DNA from: Candidatus Cloacimonadota bacterium
GTDB taxonomy: Bacteria > Cloacimonadota > Cloacimonadia > Cloacimonadales > TCS61
DNA: 64,000 nucleotides
Assembly: GCA_030445745.1 (NCBI GenBank)
Contig: JASUTE010000005.1
Location: 62,001 to 126,000, forward strand
Reading direction: 5' to 3'
Under the pieces are notes generated by a model. It searched no databases and had not been told where the DNA came from. It saw only the letters and a program-made list of their open reading frames with translations. Below, in pieces: positions 52,024 to 61,189 of the stretch (within the stretch, counting starts at the first letter, position 1; the number at the start of each line of letters is the position of its first letter). A program made the translations under genes and the position numbers.

Positions 52024-52991
52024 TTCAGTGATTCAAAATATAATTGGCTATTATTTTTATTTATTACAAGTTGAAAATTCATATCTTTTGGCTTTATCAA
52101 TTTTATTTCTTCTTTATCTATCAGCTTCCGGTCAGATGGAATATAGAAATATTTTTTTATGCTATCCCAATCCTTATTCCTCAAGGTTCTTATTTTGTTT
52201 AAATAGTAACTAACCCAATTATTTCCTATTTTTGAATCAGGATTAGTTTTGCTTAACTTTTCTCTTGAGACTTCAACATATTTTTGATCTAATTCGAAAC
52301 CAATATAGTTTCTACCAAGCCTTTTAGCAGCTATTGCTGTTGTACCTGTTCCCATAAATGGATCAAAAACAATGTCGTTTTCATCTGTACTCATTAAAAC
52401 TAATCTTTCAAGAAGATGAATTGGAAGTTGGCATGGGTGTGGGTCTCTATTTTTATTATGCTTTATTCTATGTATATCTGTCCAAACATCAGAAACTAAA
52501 GGACCAAAAGGGTGTACTTTAGCTTTTTTACCTCCATAATCCTTTAAAAGGTAACCGGTTTTACGGTCTCTTTTGTGTGGATATCTGATTTCATTAAATT
52601 TTATTTTTTTCTCATCTTTGGCATAAAAAAGAATTCCATAATGGGCTGGTTGTAATGTTTTTCCCATTGGCGCTGTTGGAGCGTCCCAACTAATCCAATG
52701 TTTAAAAAATGCTATTTTATTCAGTATAGCAGAAAAATAAGTTAACCATTTAGGTATATTATGAATATAAATAGAACCGGTAGGTTTTGTAACTCTAACC
52801 ATTTCTGAAATCCATTTTTCACACCATGAAATATAATCTTTAAATTCTAAAGAGTCTTTATAACTGTTATATTTCTTTTTTAAATTGAAGGGTGGATCGG
52901 CAAAGCTCATATCAACAAAATTATCTGGGATTCTTTTAAATAATTCTAGACAATCACCTTGAATAATGGAATTAATCGTATCTTTTTTCAT
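52020..52991 (-). CDS. DNA methyltransferase, beta-class (DPPFN)
   Basis: A 323-residue amino-methyltransferase. The catalytic motif IV DPPFNLKKKY comes before the SAM-binding motif I DPFMGTGTTAIAAKRLG, the order of class-beta N6-adenine or N4-cytosine enzymes. It has four-base overlaps with the restriction gene and the Mth938 gene. It would protect DNA from the neighbouring nuclease. Recognition sequence cannot be told. Confidence 0.93.
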   Translation of the reverse strand: MKKDTINSIIQGDCLELFKRIPDNFVDMSFADPPFNLKKKYNSYKDSLEFKDYISWCEKWISEMVRVTKPTGSIYIHNIPKWLTYFSAILNKIAFFKHWISWDAPTAPMGKTLQPAHYGILFYAKDEKKIKFNEIRYPHKRDRKTGYLLKDYGGKKAKVHPFGPLVSDVWTDIHRIKHNKNRDPHPCQLPIHLLERLVLMSTDENDIVFDPFMGTGTTAIAAKRLGRNYIGFELDQKYVEVSREKLSKTNPDSKIGNNWVSYYLNKIRTLRNKDWDSIKKYFYIPSDRKLIDKEEIKLIKPKDMNFQLVINKNNSQLYFESLK

Positions 52992-53959
52992 TTGTAGCTT
53001 TCTAATAATTTTTTAAATCTATCAATTTCATCTCCATGAAAGGTGAAAACATCTTCATAAGCGGTAACCATTCTATGTAAATCACCTTTGCGAACATACC
53101 ATCCAATTCCATCGACAAAACCATAAAATTTTGCTTTAGGATAATTTTGTTTAATCAGTCTATTAATTTGTAATTCTGTTTTTGATTTATCGCCTTGTCC
53201 TGAGGAAGTAGTAGCTAAAAAAGAGCATTCAATAATAATTCTAGGATCATTTTTATCAGGTATAATAAAATCCATTGTTCTTTTACTATCATGGGCATTC
53301 GTTATCAATTCATTTAGATCACCTGATTCATAATTTATATTTAGGTTATCTAATATTTGTCCAATTACAGTTTCTGGATTATTTTTCTTCTTTCCTGAAT
53401 AGCTTCCTTTTTCTTTATACCTAATTATTGTATCTATTAACTGATGAGTATCGAAAGTTAGTTTTCCAATACTTAGCTTTTTTAATTCAAACAGTGGTAT
53501 TGTTTCTGATAAAATTCTTATAGAACTACCTTCAAAGAAAAGATTAACAATTCCTTTACGGAAATATTTATTTCTTCGTACTAAATTATTTATTTTTGAG
53601 TCAGACCATTCCGTAATATTGACAATGTCAATTGTATCATCACACCATTTATCTTTAAGTGTTATCTCATTTAATTCTTTACAATTTATAATTCTGCTTA
53701 AAGTAATTAAGCGTTTAAATGACTCGTTAGAAAATCCAGTAAGTGCAAGTAATGCTCTTAAACCATTATCTTTTTTTTGTAGTAGATCTTCAAATATTTC
53801 TTTTTTCAGTCCGTTATTATCTATTTTATTTTTTACATTCAGTAGTGTTTCTGTTAAAGAAATGATATAACCTTCATAATCTTCTTCAAATTTTGAATTG
53901 AAAAAATAAAATGTATTTTTTTGAACTATCGTATTAACTTTTTCTTCTAGAGTTCTCAT
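52988..53959 (-). CDS. Type II restriction endonuclease
   Basis: A 323-residue protein between two DNA methyltransferase genes. A PD-(D/E)XK-like core is seen as RTMDFIIPDKNDPRIIIECS followed by FLATTSSGQGDKSKTEL, reminiscent of the Glu-x-Ser/Asn variants in DpnII-like enzymes (EVNF and SGGSK). The rest lacks recognised domains. Cleavage and specificity are inferred from context. All three genes overlap by four bases. Its codon use is more AT-rich than flanking hslUV. Confidence 0.8.
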   Translation of the reverse strand: MRTLEEKVNTIVQKNTFYFFNSKFEEDYEGYIISLTETLLNVKNKIDNNGLKKEIFEDLLQKKDNGLRALLALTGFSNESFKRLITLSRIINCKELNEITLKDKWCDDTIDIVNITEWSDSKINNLVRRNKYFRKGIVNLFFEGSSIRILSETIPLFELKKLSIGKLTFDTHQLIDTIIRYKEKGSYSGKKKNNPETVIGQILDNLNINYESGDLNELITNAHDSKRTMDFIIPDKNDPRIIIECSFLATTSSGQGDKSKTELQINRLIKQNYPKAKFYGFVDGIGWYVRKGDLHRMVTAYEDVFTFHGDEIDRFKKLLESYK

Positions 53960-55191
53960 ATTTCCTTCCTAAAGAATAAGATGTTTTCTTCTTTCATTGT
54001 ATTTCTCATACCTTTTATAGGTTTAATAATATTTTTTTTTAATTTTAGATTATACTTACTACAAGATGCTATAATACTTGTTTCTAGCTTAATTCCTCCA
54101 GTTTGTTTGGTATTTGAACCAATTATCATTACAAGAAATTTACCATTTTTAAGCACTCTGGAAATTTCTTTACAAACTTTATCCATTTCAATAAAATAAT
54201 TTTCTAGCCTTTCTTTTTTGTTTCTTCCCATTAGACCTATCATTTTTTCTCTTAATTTGTTAATATTAACACCAAAATATTCCAAATGTGGCTTATCATT
54301 TTTAAGATAGTCGATGGCAAAAGAATATGGTGGTGACGTAATTACTCCATCTACCGAACCATTATTTATTTTTAAATTAGTAGCGGTAGAATTATCTAAA
54401 ATTTTAAGATTACCTAATTTGCTAGTATTTTTTTTATTAAAATTTAAAACAGTTTCTACATATCTTTTAAGCACTTTTTTAAATAATTGTTTGTGGCTTG
54501 ATTGTTTCACTCTTTTTGAATAACCTAAAGCGTCTAAGTATGCTAATAATACTAAATTATATATTTTCTCTTTCTTCACTAATTGTGCTTTTTTCAACAT
54601 ATCTGGATAAGAATTTGTAGATAAGAAATAAAAGAACTCTTCAGTTTTATCTGTTATTTTGGATAACAGATTAATATCTAAATCTAGGCTTTCATATTTT
54701 ACTTTAGTCATAAATTTACAGAAGGGGCTTAAATCAGCTGCATAAGAGTTTATTCCCATCAAACTTGCCTCAATGTTTGTTGTTCCACTACCACACATAG
54801 GGTCTAGTATAGTCTCTCTTTTTTTTATTCCAATTATATTCATAATAGCTTTAATTAATTGTGGATGAAACTTACCTCTATAAGGAAATAATCCATGTGT
54901 AGCATATCCGGTTGAAAATTTTCCATTTTTAAAATAGTTATTAGTTAATTGTGATCTATTTTTATCATTTTCAATGAAGCTATTATAACATAGTTGAAAA
55001 TGTTTAGTTTTTATATTTCCAATACTTTCAAAATAAGCACCTCTATTTATCAATTCTTTTCTTTTCAACATTTTAAATTCCAAATATGCAAGTCTTAGTT
55101 CAAACAATTCAGTTACTGAAGGTAAAAGAATTATATCCTTTTGAAATATTAGATTTTCAATGTCTTCTAGTTCAAAAAATGTTTTTTTCAT
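53956..55191 (-). CDS. DNA methyltransferase with SPPY motif
   Basis: About 411 residues. Motif I DPMCGSGTTNIEASLMG and motif IV ITSPPYSFAIDY match N4-cytosine or N6-adenine amino-methyltransferases; SPPY is typical of m4C enzymes. Its sequence order is I then IV. The ATG overlaps the hslU stop by one base (TGATG), so it relies on hslU translation; GTG 55194 is an alternative. It is the first gene of the restriction-modification set. Confidence 0.9.
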   Translation of the reverse strand: MKKTFFELEDIENLIFQKDIILLPSVTELFELRLAYLEFKMLKRKELINRGAYFESIGNIKTKHFQLCYNSFIENDKNRSQLTNNYFKNGKFSTGYATHGLFPYRGKFHPQLIKAIMNIIGIKKRETILDPMCGSGTTNIEASLMGINSYAADLSPFCKFMTKVKYESLDLDINLLSKITDKTEEFFYFLSTNSYPDMLKKAQLVKKEKIYNLVLLAYLDALGYSKRVKQSSHKQLFKKVLKRYVETVLNFNKKNTSKLGNLKILDNSTATNLKINNGSVDGVITSPPYSFAIDYLKNDKPHLEYFGVNINKLREKMIGLMGRNKKERLENYFIEMDKVCKEISRVLKNGKFLVMIIGSNTKQTGGIKLETSIIASCSKYNLKLKKNIIKPIKGMRNTMKEENILFFRKEI

Positions 55192-56552
55192 CACAAAATA
55201 TATTTGGAAAGGTCTTCGTCCTTGATAAGTTTGCGTAGTTTTTGGTTCACTATCTTCTTGGTTATAGTCACTCTTTTATATTTTTTAGTTGGCATTTCAA
55301 AAAGGTAGTCTTCCAGAAGTGCATTCATAATGGTGTGTAGTCTACGAGCACCTATATCTTCCATTTTAGCATTGGCCTTAGCTGCGTAGTCGCTGATGGC
55401 ATCAATAGCTTCTTCACGGAAAACTAACTGAACATTCTCGGAGGCAAACATCGCTTTATATTGCTTGGTTAATGAGTTTTTTGGATAAACCAATATTTTT
55501 TTTAAATCTTCCTGAGATAAACTGTTAAGTTCCTGGCGGATGGGGAAGCGTCCTTGCAGTTCTGGTATCAGGTCGGAAGGTTTGCTAGTGCTAAAAGCAC
55601 CTGCTGCAATAAACAAAATATGCGAGGTATTGATAATGCCATATTTAGTAGGAACATTCGAGCCTTCCACTATAGGCAGCAAGTCTCTTTGTACTCCACT
55701 GCGAGAAACATCTGCTGAACTGCGATTATTTTCCATTGCTGCTATCTTGTCTATCTCATCAATAAAGATTATACCGTCATTTTCCACACGCTTTTTAGCT
55801 TCTATTCTCACCTTTTCTTTGTCTACTAAGCGGTTTGCTTCTACTTCAGTGAGATAGTCATAAGCTTCTTTTACTTTCATTTTCTTTTTCTTATCACCCT
55901 TGCGATTGAAAGGTAATAAACCTGAAACAATATCGCCAATTTGCAGATCAATGGAAGCTGAATCAGAACCGCCCATGAATTCCAAATGTGGTTTGCCTGG
56001 TTTTTCTACAGAAACTTCTACTTCCCGATCATCTAAGTTACCGCTATCGAAAAGGTTTTCCATTTTTTTTCGAATACGCTGGTAGCGGTCCTTACGAGTT
56101 TTGGCTTCTTCTTGAGTTTCATCTTTAGGAGCTGGTGGAGCTGGGTAAAGTATATCAATTAGCCTCTGTTTAGCATTGTGCCGAGCCTCAGTTTGCACAT
56201 CTTGCATCATCTGTGTTTTTACCTGATTCAAAGCTATATTCATCAGCTCGCGTATCATCGATTCCACATCGCGACCTACATAACCTACTTCAGTGAACTT
56301 GGAAGCTTCTACTTTAATAAATGGTGCATTTGCCAAACGTGAGAGCCGTCGCGAAATCTCAGTTTTTCCTACTCCGGTGGGACCAATCAAGATGATATTG
56401 TTTGGCATTATCTCTTCACGTAGTTCATTCTGCACATGTAAGCGGCGCCAGCGATTTCTAAGTGCTATAGCTACAGCCTTTTTGGCCTTATCCTGCCCGA
56501 TTATATAATTATCTAATTCTTTTACTATTTTAGAAGGAACTAAATCTTTCAT
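55191..56552 (-). CDS. hslU: ATP-dependent protease ATPase subunit HslU (ClpY)
   Basis: A 453-residue AAA+ unfoldase. LVPSKIVKELDNYIIGQDKA leads into the Walker A GPTGVGKTE, and IFIDEIDKIAAME is Walker B; the C-terminus GARRLHTIMNALLED and DLSKYIL, which inserts into HslV, is intact. I use ATG 56552, behind GAGGAAA; a longer frame would run into hslV. The restriction-modification genes begin at its stop. Confidence 0.97.
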   Translation of the reverse strand: MKDLVPSKIVKELDNYIIGQDKAKKAVAIALRNRWRRLHVQNELREEIMPNNIILIGPTGVGKTEISRRLSRLANAPFIKVEASKFTEVGYVGRDVESMIRELMNIALNQVKTQMMQDVQTEARHNAKQRLIDILYPAPPAPKDETQEEAKTRKDRYQRIRKKMENLFDSGNLDDREVEVSVEKPGKPHLEFMGGSDSASIDLQIGDIVSGLLPFNRKGDKKKKMKVKEAYDYLTEVEANRLVDKEKVRIEAKKRVENDGIIFIDEIDKIAAMENNRSSADVSRSGVQRDLLPIVEGSNVPTKYGIINTSHILFIAAGAFSTSKPSDLIPELQGRFPIRQELNSLSQEDLKKILVYPKNSLTKQYKAMFASENVQLVFREEAIDAISDYAAKANAKMEDIGARRLHTIMNALLEDYLFEMPTKKYKRVTITKKIVNQKLRKLIKDEDLSKYIL

Positions 56553-56554
56553 TT

Positions 56555-57085
56555 TTAAATTTCCTCTGAAGTGATGTTTTCGTTTGTATAAATACAAATC
56601 TGCGCAGCGATCTTTAAGGATTCTACAGCGATTTCTTTTGGTTTAAGTTTAGTGTATTTGGAAAGTGCTCTGGCAGCGGCCAGCGCATAATTTCCACCTG
56701 AACCTATGGCTGCAATGCCATCATCCGGTTCCAATACATCGCCATTACCAGAAATAAGCAGTAGGGCATCCTGGTTAGCAACTAAGATCAATGCTTCCAG
56801 GCGGCGTAAAATTTTATCGCTACGCCACTCTTTAGCTAGCTCTACCGCTGCTTTTTTTATATTGCCTTTGTATTCATTTAGTTTTTTCTCAAATTTTTCA
56901 AACAAGGTAAAAGCATCTGCTGTGGCACCAGCAAAACCTGCTATAACCTGGTTGTTGTAGAGTTTTCTTATCTTTTGCGCAGTAGATTTTGCTACTGTGT
57001 TGCCCATGGTTACCTGGCCATCGCCAGCAATGGCTACATTTTTTCCGATCTTTATTCCTAAAATTGTAGTTGCATGCATCTCCAT
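56555..57085 (-). CDS. hslV: ATP-dependent protease proteolytic subunit HslV (ClpQ)
   Basis: A 176-residue threonine protease. The catalytic residue is the first Thr in HATTILGIK after a short propeptide [21 protein letters not shown] and [17 protein letters not shown] follow. It forms a hexameric chamber capped by HslU. The hslV-hslU order with two bases between is standard. Confidence 0.97.
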   Translation of the reverse strand: MEMHATTILGIKIGKNVAIAGDGQVTMGNTVAKSTAQKIRKLYNNQVIAGFAGATADAFTLFEKFEKKLNEYKGNIKKAAVELAKEWRSDKILRRLEALILVANQDALLLISGNGDVLEPDDGIAAIGSGGNYALAAARALSKYTKLKPKEIAVESLKIAAQICIYTNENITSEEI

Positions 57086-57088
57086 ATA

Positions 57089-59071
57089 CTAACCTTCTTC
57101 TTTTTTGGGTTTTTCTATCTCATCTTGAATACGTTTTTTTTCTTCTTTTTCAGCAACATCTATCTTCATCTGTTTAGCCATGTTATAGCGTTTTTCTACA
57201 GTTGCTTTCTCTTCACCTTCCACATGTTTAAGCACTATGCTATATATTTCATCAGCATCCAAGGTTTCTTTTGCTAAAAGTAATTCCGAAAGTTCATGCA
57301 AAATTTCAAGCCTAGTTTCCAATATTTGCTTAGCTTGTTTATAAGCTTCCAATACTATTTTATGTATTTCAGAATCTACTATCTCCGCAGTTTTCTCGCT
57401 CATACCTTCTTGCTGGTTTATTTCCTTGCCTAAGAATACCTGAGAGTTTTCTTTACCAATCATCATAGGGCCAATTTCAGAACTCATACCCCATTTGCAA
57501 ACCATTTGTTTAGCCAGGTCGGTAGCCCGTTGAATATCGTTAGAAGCTCCGGTAGAGATATCTTTCAACACTATTTCTTCAGCTGCTCGGCCACCCATAA
57601 GCCCCACTATCGATTGTTCCAAGTAAGTTTTGGTATATTTGCTTTTATCTGTTTGCAAGAAATGAGTAGCTCCGCCAGTGAATCCCCTGGGAATAATAGT
57701 TACTTTGTGGATTGGTTCAGTTTTATCTAAGAAAACAGAGCACAAAACATGACCAATTTCGTGGATGGCAGTACTGCGCTTGTCTTCTTCAGTTATAACT
57801 CTGCTTTTGCGAGCTTTACCCAAAGTTACTTTATCTTTTGCCTCTTCAAAATCGGCGTTTTCAATCTTTTTTTTGCTTCTTCTAGCTGCCAGAAGTGCTG
57901 CTTCATTAACTAGGTTAGCAAGATCGGCACCACTAAAGCCAGGAGTGCCGCGAGCTACCAATTGCAGACTCACATCTTTTGCCAATGGCAATTTTTTTGT
58001 GTGCACTTTTAGAATTTCAAACCTGCCTTTTATATCCGGCAAATCTACCACTACTTGGCGGTCGAAACGACCAGGACGAAGCAGCGCTGGGTCTAAAACA
58101 TCGGGTCTGTTAGTGGCAGCAATAACTATCACAGAATCATTGGGTTCAAAACCATCCATTTCTACCAAAAGCTGGTTCAAGGTTTGCTCACGCTCGTCAT
58201 GTCCACCTCCCAAGCCGGCACCACGATGACGTCCCACGGCATCTATCTCATCGATAAACAAGATGCAGGGAGCATTTTTCTTAGCATCTCGGAACATATT
58301 TCTTACTCTAGATGCGCCTACTCCTACGAACATTTCCACAAAATCGGAACCACTTATATTGTAGAATGGTACTTTGGCTTCACCGGCTACAGCTTTGGCC
58401 AACAAGGTTTTACCTGTACCAGGTCTTCCCAGTAACATAACCCCACGAGGTATGCGACCACCTAAACTTTGAAATTTCTTAGGGGCTTTTAAAAATTCAA
58501 TGATCTCCTCTAATTCCTCTTTAGCTTCATCTACACCTGCTACATCTTTAAAAGTAACATTGGTTTTACCGCCCATGAAAAGTCTGGCTGTATTTTTCCC
58601 AAAATTTAGGGCTTGATTAGCTCCACCACGCATTCCGCGCATCATGAAAATCCAAAAACCTATGAAAATAAGGAAAGGTAAGAAATTCAAGAATATAGCT
58701 AAGAACTGCGAAGGTTTTTGAGAACTTACATTTACTCCAGCATCTGTAAGCTGATTGGTAAAATCGGAATCTGGTTGAAAGGGTAGATAGGTTGTGTATT
58801 GCTGGCCATCTTCTGTTTTAAAACTAACCTGCTTATCGCTTATTTGTGCCTCTTCAACTCTACCGCTTTTGTAAAGCTGCTGAAACTGACTAAAAGTTGC
58901 CTCTTTTACATTTCCCTGTCCTAAATTTGTAATTTGGAACATAACTATAACCAAGAGGATTATTACCAACCAGAAGGTAATGGTCTGAGAGCGCTTCATG
59001 CGAGGTGGTTTCTTGTTTTGGTTATTATTATTTTGATTATTATTATTTTGGGGCTTTCTTGGGTTTTCCAT
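57089..59071 (-). CDS. ftsH: ATP-dependent zinc metalloprotease FtsH
   Basis: A 660-residue membrane protease with two N-terminal helices (about 28-48 and 130-148), AAA+ Walker [17 protein letters not shown] region [19 protein letters not shown], and the zinc site HEIGH, a small change from HEAGH. A Gln/Asn-rich N-terminus ([16 protein letters not shown]) is unusual. It degrades membrane and regulatory proteins. It sits with hpt and tilS as in Bacillus. Confidence 0.97.
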   Translation of the reverse strand: MENPRKPQNNNNQNNNNQNKKPPRMKRSQTITFWLVIILLVIVMFQITNLGQGNVKEATFSQFQQLYKSGRVEEAQISDKQVSFKTEDGQQYTTYLPFQPDSDFTNQLTDAGVNVSSQKPSQFLAIFLNFLPFLIFIGFWIFMMRGMRGGANQALNFGKNTARLFMGGKTNVTFKDVAGVDEAKEELEEIIEFLKAPKKFQSLGGRIPRGVMLLGRPGTGKTLLAKAVAGEAKVPFYNISGSDFVEMFVGVGASRVRNMFRDAKKNAPCILFIDEIDAVGRHRGAGLGGGHDEREQTLNQLLVEMDGFEPNDSVIVIAATNRPDVLDPALLRPGRFDRQVVVDLPDIKGRFEILKVHTKKLPLAKDVSLQLVARGTPGFSGADLANLVNEAALLAARRSKKKIENADFEEAKDKVTLGKARKSRVITEEDKRSTAIHEIGHVLCSVFLDKTEPIHKVTIIPRGFTGGATHFLQTDKSKYTKTYLEQSIVGLMGGRAAEEIVLKDISTGASNDIQRATDLAKQMVCKWGMSSEIGPMMIGKENSQVFLGKEINQQEGMSEKTAEIVDSEIHKIVLEAYKQAKQILETRLEILHELSELLLAKETLDADEIYSIVLKHVEGEEKATVEKRYNMAKQMKIDVAEKEEKKRIQDEIEKPKKEEG

Positions 59072-59608
59072 CTATGTATAAATCTCCTTTTTTAAAATTC
59101 CTACGTAAGGTAAATTACGATATTTTTCAGCAAAATCTAATCCGTAACCTACCACAAATTCGTTTTCTATTTCATAACCAACATAGTCTAATTTTAAATC
59201 AATTTTATGAGCTTCGGGTTTGTCCAAGAGTGTGCAAATTTTCAACGAAGCTGGATTATGTTTTTGCAGATATTTAAAAATATAATCTAAAGTAAGGCCG
59301 GTGTCAACAATATCTTCCACAATTATCACATCCTGGTTTACAATATCAACATCAATATCTTTACGAATTTTCACCACACCAGAAGATTGAGTGCTGTTGC
59401 CATAGCTAGAGATCGACATAAAATCTATCTTCACAGGTACCGATATAGTGCGCATTAAATCGCTCAAAAAAACTACAGCTCCACGCAATATGCAGACCAG
59501 TATGGGGGTTTTGTCTTTATAATCTTGGGAAATTTGTTTCCCTAGTTTTTCTATTTTTTTCTGAATTGTTTTTTCATCTAACAATATTTTCTTTAAATCT
59601 TTTTCCAT
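59072..59608 (-). CDS. hpt: Hypoxanthine phosphoribosyltransferase
   Basis: A 178-residue PRTase. The PRPP loop is VIIVEDIVDTGLTL, and the opening KTPILVCILRGAVVFLSDL and FVVGYGLDFAEKYRNLPYVG match bacterial Hpt. It salvages hypoxanthine and guanine. It ends next to ftsH and begins next to tilS, the tilS-hpt-ftsH order. Confidence 0.97.
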   Translation of the reverse strand: MEKDLKKILLDEKTIQKKIEKLGKQISQDYKDKTPILVCILRGAVVFLSDLMRTISVPVKIDFMSISSYGNSTQSSGVVKIRKDIDVDIVNQDVIIVEDIVDTGLTLDYIFKYLQKHNPASLKICTLLDKPEAHKIDLKLDYVGYEIENEFVVGYGLDFAEKYRNLPYVGILKKEIYT

Positions 59609-59609
59609 G

Positions 59610-61043
59610 CTATTTTTTTCTTATCCTTTCCGCTTTTCGGGTTTTTTTCCTGGAAATTTTTTCCAATTTTATCTTCAAGATATTATCTGTATTCTGGGTT
59701 ATAGCCAATCTATCGTCTATACGATAACCGCAAACCCATATAATTTTCTTATTATCACAGAACAAAACTACCTTATCTCTCTCAAATTTTGGGACTTTTT
59801 CGTCAATAAAAAAATCCTTTAATTTCTTGGAATGATGCATTCCCAGAGGTTTGAATCTGTCACCAGGTTGACGATGCCTAATCTTAAGCGGAAATTCAAG
59901 TTTGTCTAAATCTAAATATGCTGTATATTTATCTTCGTATAAATATTTTGTTTTTGGCAGCTTTTTCAATTTTTTCATTATTATCCTATAATCTTCAAAA
60001 CTGCTACGATTACGAATTCTGTCGATATCTTTGCTGTTGTCTTTGTTATCGTATTCTAAAATTTGCTTATTAGCAAAAATTAGTTTATCATATTCTTTTA
60101 AGACTACAATATCATGAGGCAGATCTACCTGTTTGCTGCCTTCTGAATCCAGAACTGCCTCTATTTCTTCAAAGTTGGAAGAATAAAAATCTTTATCAGT
60201 ACCGGTAAAATTTTGGTAGGCTAGCCTGTAAAGATAGTAGCGTAAAGCAGAAAGAGTTTTCTGCAGAGTTTCAATGGAAAGCACCAGCTTGTCGTCTTTT
60301 TCGTGCAAAGTTGCCTTGTTTAAACTGCGGGCTGCCAGTTGCTGCATAATTTGGTCGGTTTCAGCAAAAATATTAGCTGTCTGGTAGAGTTTGTTCACAA
60401 TATCGGCATTCAAGTTTTCTTCCAACCAGGGTAGTAGCACATTACGCAATTTATTACGTGTGTAAGTATTTTGTTGGTTTGTACTATCTTCGCGCCAGCT
60501 TATCTTTTGTTGCTTTAAGTAGGAAGTAATTTCGCTGCGTGAAAAGGGCAGAAGAGGATGAACTATCTCGCCGGTTTGTGGTTCAATTCCTTTTAGGCCT
60601 GTATAGCCAGATCCTCGAAAAAGGCGAAAGAGAATTGTTTCAGCTTGGTCTTTCCGATTATGTCCCAGAGCGATTTTATTCATTTTATATAGTTTTGCTA
60701 CTTTTCGGAAAAATTTAAAACGAATTTCACGGGCATTATTTTCTACTCCACTGCTACTTTCCAAATCGCAATTTTCTACCACCAGTGATATATTTCTATG
60801 AAAACAAAACTGTTTTACGAATTCTTCATCCTGTTGCGATTCCTCTGCGCGCAGATTGTAGTTTATGTGAACAGCTAGCAGATTGAGTTTGTAATGACTT
60901 TTCAGTTGCCATAAAGCAGTTAGCAAAGCTGTGGAATCGGCTCCACCGGAATAGCCAACCAAGATCTTATCACCATTTTTAAGCAAACCTTTGTCAAAAA
61001 CAAATTCTTCGAACTTTCGTAGAAAACTTTGTTTATTTCCCAT
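59610..61043 (-). CDS. tilS: tRNA(Ile)-lysidine synthetase
   Basis: A 477-residue protein with an N-terminal PP-loop ATPase (LVGYSGGADSTALLTAL) and the TilS-specific GHNRKDQAETILFRLFRG and LLPFSRSEI, plus a C-terminal substrate domain (RHRQPGDRFKPLGMHHSKKL). It changes C34 of tRNA-Ile(CAU) to lysidine so that AUA is read. I start at ATG 61043, behind AGGCGG; a TTG ten codons upstream has no ribosome-binding site. Promoter lies at 61088-61115. Confidence 0.96.
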   Translation of the reverse strand: MGNKQSFLRKFEEFVFDKGLLKNGDKILVGYSGGADSTALLTALWQLKSHYKLNLLAVHINYNLRAEESQQDEEFVKQFCFHRNISLVVENCDLESSSGVENNAREIRFKFFRKVAKLYKMNKIALGHNRKDQAETILFRLFRGSGYTGLKGIEPQTGEIVHPLLPFSRSEITSYLKQQKISWREDSTNQQNTYTRNKLRNVLLPWLEENLNADIVNKLYQTANIFAETDQIMQQLAARSLNKATLHEKDDKLVLSIETLQKTLSALRYYLYRLAYQNFTGTDKDFYSSNFEEIEAVLDSEGSKQVDLPHDIVVLKEYDKLIFANKQILEYDNKDNSKDIDRIRNRSSFEDYRIIMKKLKKLPKTKYLYEDKYTAYLDLDKLEFPLKIRHRQPGDRFKPLGMHHSKKLKDFFIDEKVPKFERDKVVLFCDNKKIIWVCGYRIDDRLAITQNTDNILKIKLEKISRKKTRKAERIRKK

Positions 61044-61087
61044 CTCATAGCCGCCTATCTTCTTATAAAACAAAAATATTTTCTAAC

Positions 61088-61115
61088 ATTTTAAAAGTAC
61101 GAAGTTTTGTGTCAA
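61088..61115 (-). promoter_or_regulatory. Promoter of the tilS-hpt-ftsH-hslVU transcript
   Basis: TTGACA (61115 to 61110), 16 bp, then TAAAAT (61093 to 61088) on the minus strand. The match to the housekeeping consensus is 6/6 and 5/6. Confidence 0.7.
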
Positions 61116-61124
61116 ATAAAAAGC

Positions 61125-61153
61125 TTGTAATAAATACCGAATTTAAATATTTT
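61125..61153 (+). promoter_or_regulatory. Promoter of iorAB
   Basis: TTGTAA, 17 bp, then TATTTT on the plus strand, 37 bp upstream of iorA and divergent from the tilS promoter. Each box matches 4/6. AGGAGA is the ribosome-binding site. Confidence 0.45.
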
Positions 61154-61189
61154 GCATAAAAAGAGATAAAAAACAAAAAGGAGAGATCC

